64,000 bases of DNA from DATBQN01 sp963755825 (GTDB taxonomy: Bacteria > Acidobacteriota > Thermoanaerobaculia > Multivoradales > UBA5704), in the NCBI GenBank assembly GCA_963755825.1, contig CAVWLA010000003.1, forward strand, positions 1,674,001 to 1,738,000, in the 5' to 3' direction. Under the pieces are notes generated by a model, which was given only the letters and a program-made list of their open reading frames with translations, was not told the DNA's origin and ran no database searches. Shown piece by piece: positions 8,440 to 16,489 of this stretch. Made by a program: the position numbers and the translations under genes. Position 1 is the first letter of the stretch; the number at the start of each line of letters is the position of its first letter.

Positions 8440-8600
8440 GGGAAAATCAAAAATTCCTCGTGCTCTCTCAGTTTGCGGAGAGGAAATTTCTAATTTCCCC
8501 TCTCCGCATCAAATGGAGCCAGGGAAAATCGAAATTTCCTCTTCATCTCTGAGTTTGCGAAGAGGAAATTTCGATTCGCCGAGTTTCCCCAGGGCGGCGG
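8440..8600. repeat. Two tandem ~82-bp AT-rich units with inverted repeats
   Basis: Each unit starts GGGAAAATC (8440 and 8522) and contains TGCGRAGAGGAAATTTC. Unit 2 has a perfect 18-bp inverted repeat (8527-8544 and 8559-8576, 14-nt spacer). Unit 1 can fold TGCGGAGAGGAAATT with the downstream CTCTCCGCA arm with a 2-nt bulge. The low GC stands out from the neighbourhood; no coding sense was found. Confidence 0.7.
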
Positions 8601-8745
8601 TGATCGCGGTGAAACGCCTCTCTCGCCGGTTGCTCGCCGTTTCCGCTCGATCGCCGATCTCCGGCCCTCGACCGATGGCGCTTCCTACCGTTCGCCGGCA
8701 TTGTGAGCTCACCCTTCCGGCACAGATGTTGCGGCACCTTCCGGC

Positions 8746-9684
8746 ATGAGGATCTTCGTCGCGGGAGGGACCGGTGCCGTGGGCGAGCAGCTCGTGCCGC
8801 TCCTCGTCGCGGCCGGCCACCAGGTCGTCGCGACCACGCGCTCGCCGCAGAAGACGGCGCGCCTGCAGGCCCACGGTGCCGAGGCGGTCGTCGTCGACGG
8901 GCTGGACGGCGAGGCGGTGAGGCGGGCCGTCCTGGCGGCACGCCCCGACGCCATCGTGCACGAGATGACGGCGCTCGCCTCGATGCGGAGCCTCCGGCGC
9001 CTCGACGACGAGCTCGCGGCGACCAACCGCCTCCGAGTCGAGGGCACCGGTCACCTGCTCGCGGCGGCGCGCGCCGCCGGCACGCCGAAGCTCGTCGCCC
9101 AGAGCTACACCGGCTGGCCCAACGAGCGCCGCGGCGGCCGCCTCAAATCCGAAGAGGACCCGCTCGACGCCGACCCGCCGCCGGCGGCACGGCGCTCGCT
9201 CGCCGCCATCCGCACCCTCGAGCAGATGGTGACGACCGCCTCCGGCGTCACCGGCACGGCGCTCCGCTACGGCTCCCTCTACGGCCCGGGCACCTCGATC
9301 GCGGCCCAGGGAGACATCGTCGAGATGATCCGCCGGCGCAAGCTCCCGGTGTTCGGCGGCGGCGCAGGCGTCTGGTCTTTCATCCACGTGGCCGACGCCG
9401 CCCGCGCCACCCAGCTCGCCCTCGAACGCCACGCCCCGGGCGTCTTCAACATCGTCGACGACGAGCCGGCCGAGGTCGCCGACTGGCTCCCCTACCTGGC
9501 CCGCGCCCTCGGCGCCAAGCCGCCGTACCGCCTACCCGCCTGGCTCGGACGCCTCGCCCTCGGCGAGGCCGGCCTCTCAATGATGACCCGCATCCGCGGC
9601 TCGTCGAACGCCAAGGCGAAGCGCGACCTCGGCTGGCAGCCGGAGTGCGCGAGCTGGCGCGAGGGGTTCGTGCGCGGGCTCTGA
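8746..9684 (+). CDS. NAD(P)-dependent epimerase/dehydratase (extended SDR)
   Basis: 312 residues. The N-terminus is a Rossmann fold with GGTGAVG (residues 7-13), followed by the usual alternating strands, including VVVDGLDGEAV. A Ser-Tyr pair (AQSYTGWPN, about 118-126) replaces the classical YxxxK, so the catalytic type is atypical. ALRYGSLYGPGTS is the conserved substrate-proximal block of nucleoside-diphosphate-sugar epimerase-like proteins, and SFIHVADAARA is the late helix. It probably reduces, epimerises or binds an NAD(P)-linked substrate; the substrate is unknown. It is monocistronic by context. The next stretch shifts toward lower GC. Confidence 0.8.
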   Translation: MRIFVAGGTGAVGEQLVPLLVAAGHQVVATTRSPQKTARLQAHGAEAVVVDGLDGEAVRRAVLAARPDAIVHEMTALASMRSLRRLDDELAATNRLRVEGTGHLLAAARAAGTPKLVAQSYTGWPNERRGGRLKSEEDPLDADPPPAARRSLAAIRTLEQMVTTASGVTGTALRYGSLYGPGTSIAAQGDIVEMIRRRKLPVFGGGAGVWSFIHVADAARATQLALERHAPGVFNIVDDEPAEVADWLPYLARALGAKPPYRLPAWLGRLALGEAGLSMMTRIRGSSNAKAKRDLGWQPECASWREGFVRGL

Positions 9685-10120
9685 CGGGTCGAGGCATCAT
9701 CGCTCAATTCCCGCCCTCTGCGAAGAGCCTCTACGCCCATGGAGGCCTTCGCCCATCTTCGCGGTTAGAAGACAACTATAGACACCCGGTTGCCTGCTCG
9801 GTCCACGTCGTCGCTCGGGTAGGGAGGGAGCTCTGGAACACGAGCAGGCGGACGGACGGACAAGAACAACTCCGTCCTCGACGCGGGCCCGCGTCAAGCT
9901 CCGCCCTTGTAGCTCTTCACTTCCACTCTTTTCTGACGGTGTTTAACGACAGGTCACTGTGATTGACACCGAACCGTGCAGGCCGATAACCTATTTCCCA
10001 AATGTCTGCAATGGCGGACCGCTCCAGGACCCCTTTCCGACCAACGCGGACCTGGGACTCCACCTGATGCTTTGCGGCTCCGCTAAAGCCCGAACGCCTT
10101 GAAAGGCGTGGGGAGTCAAT
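9685..10120. other. Left flank of the low-GC insert, no gene seen
   Basis: 435 bases in which base composition changes from GC-rich to mixed. It contains a 16-bp perfect palindrome GACGCGGGCCCGCGTC (9880-9895). No tRNA, integrase or flanking repeat was found that would mark an insertion junction. Confidence 0.4.
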
Positions 10121-11125
10121 GTGACGGATATCGACTTCCAGCAGCTGGACTCGCGGCAATTCGAGCTACTCTGTGGAGCTCTATTAGCCGCAGAAGGTTT
10201 TCAGCAGCTGCGGCGGCCTTATGCCTCTGGCGTACCTGATCATGGCGTCGATTGGGAGTTTGACGGTCCTCATGGAGAGCGGTTGGTTGCACAAGTCAAG
10301 CTTCTTCGTCACAGGCTGTCGTCTCCATCTATCCTGCGGCAAATCGTCGGTGACCTTCAACGTGGCATGGCGCTACGAGGTGCCGATAAGGCATTCCTCA
10401 TCCTTTCTGCTTCGTTGGATTCTCGTTCTCGGAATGAACTCAGCATATCGACTAACATCGAGATATGGGATGAGCCTAAAATTCAGAGCCTACTAGCGCA
10501 GCATACCCAGGTTCTGATGACCCTTGAAAGAGTCATCGACGCTCAGGAGGCGCTCGACAACCTCAGCAGGGTAAAAGAAGAGCGGGAAGGAACCGAGGTT
10601 AATCGGCTCATTGCAGACCTTGACGCCGTTAGCCCCGGCAGGGAAGACGCGAGCCGTTATGAAGAGGTGTGTGTACGCATACTAAACTATGCCTTTTCCC
10701 CCTCTCTCCGTCCGCCCAAGATTCAGAAATGGTCAGAAGATGGACTTGACCGCCGAGACGCTGTCTTCCCCCTACGCACAGGGAATCGCTTTTGGGACAG
10801 CGTAAAGTACGAATACTTGTCTCGCTTGGTAGTGGCAGAGTTCAAAAACTATTCAGACCAAATCGCACAAGCAGAGGTAGAGGCGATTCAGCAGTACCTG
10901 TTCCCGAAGGCAAGACGGGCATTCGGCTTACTGTGTAGTCGACAAGCGCCATCCATATCAGCAGTCAAAGCGCGTCGACGGGCCTGGATGCTCTCAGGAG
11001 TCCTAATTATATTTCTTTCCGATGGCGATCTTAAAGACGTCGTGCGAATGAAGGCCCAAGGCGAAGACGCTGAGGCTGTTCTGGAGGCGCAGATGGACGA
11101 CTTCTTTTTACAGCTGGCACCGTAG
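10121..11125 (+). CDS. Two-domain nuclease-like protein (Mrr-type plus second PD-(D/E)xK)
   Basis: 334 residues from GTG 10121, with GGGGAG upstream. Residues 1-100 resemble Mrr-family restriction endonucleases: FELLCGALLAAEGF, then D44 in GVDWEF and Q58-V-K60 in VAQVKLLRH, the D...QxK active site. Residues 180-334 form a second nuclease-like domain: D213 in RRDAVF, E240-F-K242 in VVAEFKNYSD, and a YLFPKARRAFGLLCSR helix-strand. If both are active the protein carries two DNA- or RNA-cleaving centres. Codon use is clearly less GC-rich than the flanks, indicating transfer. It sits 0.4 kb upstream of the large Mrr-like/TPR/PIN gene in the same direction; together they look like a defence or conflict module. 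Confidence 0.75.
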   Translation: MTDIDFQQLDSRQFELLCGALLAAEGFQQLRRPYASGVPDHGVDWEFDGPHGERLVAQVKLLRHRLSSPSILRQIVGDLQRGMALRGADKAFLILSASLDSRSRNELSISTNIEIWDEPKIQSLLAQHTQVLMTLERVIDAQEALDNLSRVKEEREGTEVNRLIADLDAVSPGREDASRYEEVCVRILNYAFSPSLRPPKIQKWSEDGLDRRDAVFPLRTGNRFWDSVKYEYLSRLVVAEFKNYSDQIAQAEVEAIQQYLFPKARRAFGLLCSRQAPSISAVKARRRAWMLSGVLIIFLSDGDLKDVVRMKAQGEDAEAVLEAQMDDFFLQLAP

Positions 11126-11546
11126 ATTTGTGCACGCCGCGAACCTCCCTATCCTTCGGCACAATGCCCGTAGTGGCAGCACCTGCCCGGGTCGAAGATC
11201 GAGTATCCTATTTTCCTTGGACGCAAAGAGTCAAAGGCATCGCTCACGTCAACGGGGTCGCCAGGGAATTCGTAATCCTAGCTGGCAAGCCGTTGAAAGG
11301 GCTGCGTACCCACCTACCAGCTGCCTCATCCTCCTTTATACCGCAGCGTCCTCTTGGCGCGTCGTCGGCGCGCTAATCCGGCAGCCATCTCCCGATGCCT
11401 GGGAACTGGACCAATACCCGCGAACGCGCCTCACTTAGCCACCAGTTGCTTTCCCGCAATGTGCTAAGCTAACTTCGCCGACGATTTAGCCCCCCATCCC
11501 TCTCGACATAGCCCGTAAAACGTCAACTGATAGCTTGGGCTCCACC
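11126..11546. other. Gap between the two island nuclease genes, no gene seen
   Basis: 420 bases. Short overlapping frames exist but lack ribosome sites or familiar motifs. It may hold a promoter for the large downstream gene. Confidence 0.4.
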
Positions 11547-14500
11547 ATGGCAATACAATCGTTTAATTTTTACAAGCCAGATAACAGCGTCTCATTCGAG
11601 AGCCATTGTCTCAAAATATTCCGGTCCTACCTCAAACTACCCCACCTACAGAAGTTCGGACGCCTCGGTCACTCACAATTTGGTATTGATCTTCTATCCG
11701 TCGAATCAGATCATGTAATCGGCATACAATGCCGCAGCAAGCTCACCAGTAAAGGGCTAACCAAAGATGAGGTAGATGCAATCATCGAGGACGCCAAAAC
11801 CTTCGAGCCACATCTCGCCGAACTATTGATAGCGACGAGCGCCGACCGCGACCCCGATCTCCAGCGCTACGTTGCTAACGTCACTTTGAGCCATCAAGCT
11901 GGCGGCCTCTTTAAAGTCTTGATCTACGCCTGGCAAGACATCGAAGAGATCCTCAAGCAGGACTCGGGCCTCGTAAGCGAGCTGTATTCCCTACCAAGCC
12001 CGCCAATTGCAAGCGCGGGGATCGCTACCTATGCGCAAATTGGCCTGCAAGCTCTGCTGGGACACGCGCATGCCGAGATCGATGAGGCATCTCGCTATAT
12101 AATCGAGGGCAATCCCGATGCCGGACTGGCTCTACTCCAGAGACTGCAGCGCGAACGATGGGACCACCTGACACCCCGTGAACGGTTCAAGATCGTGGCA
12201 AATATTGGAACGGGGTACCTTGCAAAGGGGGAAGAACAGAAAGCGGCTCATGCGTTTCTTGAAGCAGCCACTCATCTACCGCTTGATGATGAAGGGGCAC
12301 TGGGAGTGGCTGCTCATGGCCACCTTCTTTCCGGCGACCGCGAGCAGGCTTATCTTCTGGCCTCCGATGCTTGCCGTCGTAACCCTATGAGCGAACGGGC
12401 TCAGATAATAAAGATAAAGGGCGCTCCTGATAATATCGCGCTAGAAGAGCTACTCACAACCGTTCCCCCTTTTCTCAAGTCGACCTTGAATGTCGCGCTA
12501 GCGCTGTATGAACGGGCAATGGAAGGGAACGACCCACTTAAGGCGGAAAAGGTACTTAAAGAAGTTCACGAGGATTCACCTACTTTGCACTTTTCGCTTG
12601 GCGCTGCATTGCTTCAGCAGGGACTACCTGCAGCCGCTCATGAGGGAATGCGTCTCTTGCCTCGAGATTCTGGTTTGGTCCACGCCGCGCGGGAACACCT
12701 AACGAGAGCGATAGAGTCGCCGGGTGCACCAGCCAGCCTCGTCGCCTCTGCCTGCTTTAACAGAGGACTCGCATCTCTCCTTCTGGGAGACGACAAATCT
12801 GCTCTCATCGATTTCCACTCCGCGCATAGCAAGAAGCCCGGCGACGAACATTTTGCAACGGCATTCACCATGGAAACATGGCGCTCGGGGGACTTAGCCA
12901 GCGCGCTTAACGGAGCAAAGGAACTGTTTAAAAACCACCCTACCCCACGAAGCCGCCTATTGCTCGGCATTGTGCTTTACGACTCTGACGGGGATGTTGA
13001 AAGACAACGTGCACGCGCTCTGCTCCAAGAGGGCGTGGCCGATCTCGGCGAGGTTGAGGTAGAGCTTCGACTTGAATACATTCGACGTACTCTCTATATT
13101 CTCCAGCTCTCAGGAGAGTTGAACCGTGAAACTACCGAGGTCACAATAAGGGGCGTTACAGACCCCCTTGAGCGAGGGATAATTTTTTCGTGGGCATTGC
13201 AAAGGATGGGCTTTCAAGAGGAGGCTAAGACAGAAGCGAAAGAGATGTCCGGCCTCCTAGGGAAGGCGACTAACCTAATCCTGATACGTGAATTTGCAGT
13301 ACTCCTCAGCAGACTTGGCTTAGCGGAGGAGGCGCTTCCAATCTGGGCTGGGCTGTCCTCGTTCTCCGTATTTAATGAGGACACCCTGATCGTTCTCCAA
13401 ACCGCTGCTGACGCCGAGAGAGACGATCTGGTCCTTGACTACTGCGAGAGACTCAGAGTCAACGGTATTTATGCTCCCGAGGTCGCCGCGATGGAGGTTG
13501 ATCTATTAATCCGCTACAGTGAGCCAACAACAGCTAGAGCAGTAGTCATAAAGTACTTGGACTCTAACCCTGCAGACTTCAACCTAAAGCTGTTACTCCT
13601 CAACCTGGCTGTAACGCAAGAATGGCCAGATATTGTAGATGCATACACGGACGCTCTTCCTAATGCTAAGGACATTGCAGCCGCGGTGGATGGCGCAAGG
13701 TTGGCTCAAATATTGCGGTTTAAGGGGGACGCGAATGCTGCGGCCATAATTGCCTACGATCTCGTGCGTCGCTTCCCGGATGATCCCCTCAGCCACCGTG
13801 CTATCATAACGTTGATTTTGGGCTGGCCCAAGGGAGACCTTGCATTAGATGCCCCCAAGCAGGTTGTGCCAGGAAGCGCCGTGTGCCTTAAGATCGAAGG
13901 TCACTCAGAATGGCTGACCATTGAAGACTCTGAGAAACCAGAGATAAGCCGAGGCGAGTACTCACCAGAGCATCCTCTCGCGCAAGCATTGCTTGGGAAA
14001 TCCGTCGGAGACTTAGTGATTCTACCGCAGTCTTTGATGCGATCCAAATCAGCCGAAATAGTGGAAATTAAACACAAAATTTTACATCGCATGCATGAGT
14101 CTATGGCGCAGATGAATCGCCACTTCCCTGAGCAATCGTTCTTTGAAAGTGTCTCGATTAATTTTGACGCAAAGGGACACGAGCTGGATGAGTTAATCGA
14201 GGTAAATAGGCTAATGGCCGGAGGCCGGATCGCAGCTGAAGGAATGTACAACGAAAAGAGAATTCCACTGAACACGCTTGCAGCTGCTGCGGGAAAAGAC
14301 CTGCCTGTGGTGATGCGAGCCTTTGCCCTCGACGAAAGGCGCTCAATTTACTGTTTCGAAGGAAGAGCGGAGGATTTCGATGAGGCAAAGACCCTGCTCG
14401 GATCCGCGCGTGAAGTGGTGCTCGACCTAGTGGCCCTCAGCACAGTTAGCCTATTGAACGGAGATTTTGATTTATCCAGGCTTCCCGTGAGATGCATCGT

Positions 14501-15341
14501 ATCGGCGGGAACTCTGGAAGTCCTGAGAAAGCAAGGACGCTCAGATCTATTCGACAGAACTCATGGTTACATTTTATTTGACGAGGGCCGGGATCGGGTT
14601 GTTTTGCATGAGCTAGACCTTGAAGCAGAGCGTAGGCAGGCAGACCAGGCCAGGAAGTTTGCAGATAAAGTAGAAGCTACCTGCGAAATTGTTAGCGGGC
14701 GTCCCTTGGCGCGGATCAGTCCCGAGACTCGCAAGATGCTCTTGCGAATTTTTGGCTCCGAAACCGCCGAAAGCATAGCCGTCGCGAAGGAACGAAATTG
14801 TCTTTTCTGGACTGACGACTTCGTGACATCCGTGGTTGTGGAGAAGGAATTGTCTTTGCAGCGAACCTGGACCCAGTCCACTTGCCTTTGGTTGAGGGCT
14901 GTTAGAATTCTGACGGATAGAGAGTGTGATGTAATCACTTCCCGCCTTTGCGGATTTGGCTACCATTTTACCGCAATATCGGTGTCCACGATTATTGTTG
15001 CCTGCGAATTATGCGAATGGGACCCTAACAAGCAGCCGTTGCTTGGCGTCCTGAGTAGAGTAAAAGATTTTGGACGGGGACAGGACCTGCTCTTTGCTGC
15101 CGCCAACCTGTTGCCGACGGTGTGGCGTGAGGCACCACTGGACGACTTCGCAGCTCGGGTCACGATACGAGTGCTTGAGATACTGTCTCACAGCAGCAGA
15201 GGCATCTCAGTTATTATAAAAGTCCTCCGGCGAATAGATACGATTTTTGGCGTTAATGTGATTGGCGCAACAAAGGCCAGAGAAGTTATCGAGGCGTGGC
15301 TAAATACGACCGAGGGAAGAAGTCAAGTTATTGGACCCTAG
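11547..15341 (+). CDS. Mrr-like / TPR / GreAB-C / PIN multidomain protein
   Basis: 1,264 residues from ATG 11547 (a TTG at 11535 is in frame; neither has a strong ribosome site). N-terminal domain about 1-150 is restriction-endonuclease-like: GRLGHSQFGID with D48, then IGIQCRSK where Q61-C-R63 replaces the usual QxK. About 170-770 is a helical TPR-like array. About 773-830 resembles the C-terminal domain of GreA/GreB transcript-cleavage factors (EYSPEHPLAQALLGKSVGDL). About 955-1110 looks like a PIN RNase domain with D960, E1075 and D1090-D1091. The TPR/GreAB-C/PIN order is a combination I recall from surveys of PIN toxins; the added nuclease-like head is notable. Low-GC codon use indicates transfer. 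It probably senses or docks on RNA polymerase and cleaves nucleic acid, by inference. Confidence 0.75.
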   Translation: MAIQSFNFYKPDNSVSFESHCLKIFRSYLKLPHLQKFGRLGHSQFGIDLLSVESDHVIGIQCRSKLTSKGLTKDEVDAIIEDAKTFEPHLAELLIATSADRDPDLQRYVANVTLSHQAGGLFKVLIYAWQDIEEILKQDSGLVSELYSLPSPPIASAGIATYAQIGLQALLGHAHAEIDEASRYIIEGNPDAGLALLQRLQRERWDHLTPRERFKIVANIGTGYLAKGEEQKAAHAFLEAATHLPLDDEGALGVAAHGHLLSGDREQAYLLASDACRRNPMSERAQIIKIKGAPDNIALEELLTTVPPFLKSTLNVALALYERAMEGNDPLKAEKVLKEVHEDSPTLHFSLGAALLQQGLPAAAHEGMRLLPRDSGLVHAAREHLTRAIESPGAPASLVASACFNRGLASLLLGDDKSALIDFHSAHSKKPGDEHFATAFTMETWRSGDLASALNGAKELFKNHPTPRSRLLLGIVLYDSDGDVERQRARALLQEGVADLGEVEVELRLEYIRRTLYILQLSGELNRETTEVTIRGVTDPLERGIIFSWALQRMGFQEEAKTEAKEMSGLLGKATNLILIREFAVLLSRLGLAEEALPIWAGLSSFSVFNEDTLIVLQTAADAERDDLVLDYCERLRVNGIYAPEVAAMEVDLLIRYSEPTTARAVVIKYLDSNPADFNLKLLLLNLAVTQEWPDIVDAYTDALPNAKDIAAAVDGARLAQILRFKGDANAAAIIAYDLVRRFPDDPLSHRAIITLILGWPKGDLALDAPKQVVPGSAVCLKIEGHSEWLTIEDSEKPEISRGEYSPEHPLAQALLGKSVGDLVILPQSLMRSKSAEIVEIKHKILHRMHESMAQMNRHFPEQSFFESVSINFDAKGHELDELIEVNRLMAGGRIAAEGMYNEKRIPLNTLAAAAGKDLPVVMRAFALDERRSIYCFEGRAEDFDEAKTLLGSAREVVLDLVALSTVSLLNGDFDLSRLPVRCIVSAGTLEVLRKQGRSDLFDRTHGYILFDEGRDRVVLHELDLEAERRQADQARKFADKVEATCEIVSGRPLARISPETRKMLLRIFGSETAESIAVAKERNCLFWTDDFVTSVVVEKELSLQRTWTQSTCLWLRAVRILTDRECDVITSRLCGFGYHFTAISVSTIIVACELCEWDPNKQPLLGVLSRVKDFGRGQDLLFAAANLLPTVWREAPLDDFAARVTIRVLEILSHSSRGISVIIKVLRRIDTIFGVNVIGATKAREVIEAWLNTTEGRSQVIGP

Positions 15342-15365
15342 TTGAGATCGGTTGTCTGTTCCTAA

Positions 15366-15790
15366 ATTCGCTCACCTCGGGCTCGAGCAGCAGCTCGAAG
15401 TAGACCAGAAGTTTGCCGCGGTAAGCCGCGTGACCTCTCTCAGCCCAGCCCACAGCGCGCGTAGAAGAAGCCCCGCCGGCGCTCGCGTCGTAGGCGTCGA
15501 GACGAACGGCGTCCGCGGGCCAAGCGCTGGTGATGCGGGCGGCCAGGGCCAGGCACTCCCTGCCGAGGCCCGGCCCTGCCGGGTGGGCATGATCGCCATG
15601 GCGAGGAGATAGAGCGGCCGGCGGCAGCGAGTGAAGTAGCTGGTGTCGTTGGCCCAGGGCTTCTTCGTCGTCAGCCGAAAGATGCCGACAATCTCGCCGC
15701 TCAGCCGCGCAGCGAGCACCTGCGACGTGCACATGCCGTAGAGCACGCCCTTCTCGCCGGCTGCACGCTCAGTCGCACGGGTTATCACCT
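15366..15790 (-). pseudogene. GNAT acetyltransferase remnant with frameshift
   Basis: Two minus-strand frames together give a GNAT-like C-terminal part: AARLSGEIVGIFRLTTKKPW and YLLAMAIMP in one, then LGRECLALAARI, AVRLDAYDASAGG and WAERGHAAYRG in the other, with a shift around 15590. The last part is nearly the same as fragments at 18.1 kb and 19.6 kb. It is not translatable as one protein, so a dead gene copy. Confidence 0.75.
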
Positions 15791-15847
15791 CCGATCGGCG
15801 CGCCGGCCGCGGCGCTCTGACGCCATCGGCGCCGCCGCCCGCTCACT

Positions 15848-16030
15848 TCACCCGCTCTCCCCATAGCGCTCGGGCGCGTAGCGCCGCGCCAGCAACCCGG
15901 TCGCCGCGGCGACGTCGATCTCCTGCCGGCACACCTTCCCGCCGCACGAGAGGGTTCCCTGCCGATCGCTCCCCGTGTGGTGCGGATGGACGACGATCCT
16001 GGCGCCGCCTGCTTCTTGCGATAAGCGCCT
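15848..16030 (-). pseudogene. Nitrilase gene remnant with internal deletion
   Basis: The encoded segments HPHHTGSDRQGTL and EIDVAAATGLL..RYAPERYGESG match the 3' part of the intact nitrilase gene at 22187-22984, but the roughly 70 residues between them are missing and the 5' part is absent. It lies directly behind the GNAT remnant. A decayed duplicate. Confidence 0.8.
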
Positions 16031-16110
16031 CGGCACTACCCTTTAGGGGGAGCCATTTCCTCCCGCCATGGCGGCGGGAGGGCTACGGGCTTCCACAGAA
16101 AGGCATCGCC

Positions 16111-16371
16111 ATGCGCCGATCGATTGCAGCCGTCGCTTTGCTCCTCTTGGTGTTGGCGGTTTTCCCGAGCGTCGCTCAGGGAATGCACAAGGTAGCGGTC
16201 CACCAGGCCGCGCAGGCCCCATCCAAGGCGCTTGTCGGGCCCTGGCAGCGTCTGATCGCCCTCGTAGGGCTCGGCACCGCGCAGGGCTCAGGAAGCGGCC
16301 AGACGACCGCCACGGCGCCGCCGGCGACGGTGGATGTCGGGGGCGGAGCGGACCCGGACGGCCACCACTAG
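16111..16371 (+). CDS. Small secreted peptide (86 aa) ending ADPDGHH
   Basis: A signal peptide is obvious: MRRSIAAVALLLLVLAVFPS, cleavage near VAQG. The mature part of about 60 residues has an amphipathic segment (LVGPWQRLIALVGLG), a Gly/Ser/Thr/Ala-rich linker and the C-terminus GGGADPDGHH. No Cys. The ending resembles the IDPFGIH ending of the secreted peptide at 50071-50358, and both genes lie beside a gene for a TPR protein with an N-terminal H-x4-C-x2-C motif. A strong terminator follows. It may be a signalling propeptide or a secreted structural peptide; the function is unknown. Confidence 0.7.
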   Translation: MRRSIAAVALLLLVLAVFPSVAQGMHKVAVHQAAQAPSKALVGPWQRLIALVGLGTAQGSGSGQTTATAPPATVDVGGGADPDGHH

Positions 16372-16381
16372 CGCTCCCCTC

Positions 16382-16422
16382 GGACGGGCGCCGTTCATCT
16401 TCCGCGGCGCCCGTCCTCTTTT
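16382..16422 (+). terminator. Rho-independent terminator
   Basis: Perfect 12-bp stem GGACGGGCGCCG / CGGCGCCCGTCC (16382-16393 and 16405-16416) followed by TCTTTT, right after the secreted peptide gene. Confidence 0.85.
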
Positions 16423-16489
16423 GTAGAGAAATCAGCTTGCCATGATGTACTATTTTGTCGCTGAAGCTAACGTACGGGGAGGACGACTG

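Noticed and set aside
8440..8600. Integron attC site
   Set aside because: The symmetric units lack the RYYYAAC/GTTRRRY core sites and no integron integrase is nearby.
11128..11438. Two short frames between the nuclease genes
   Set aside because: No initiation signals, no match to any family, and overlapping each other in different frames.
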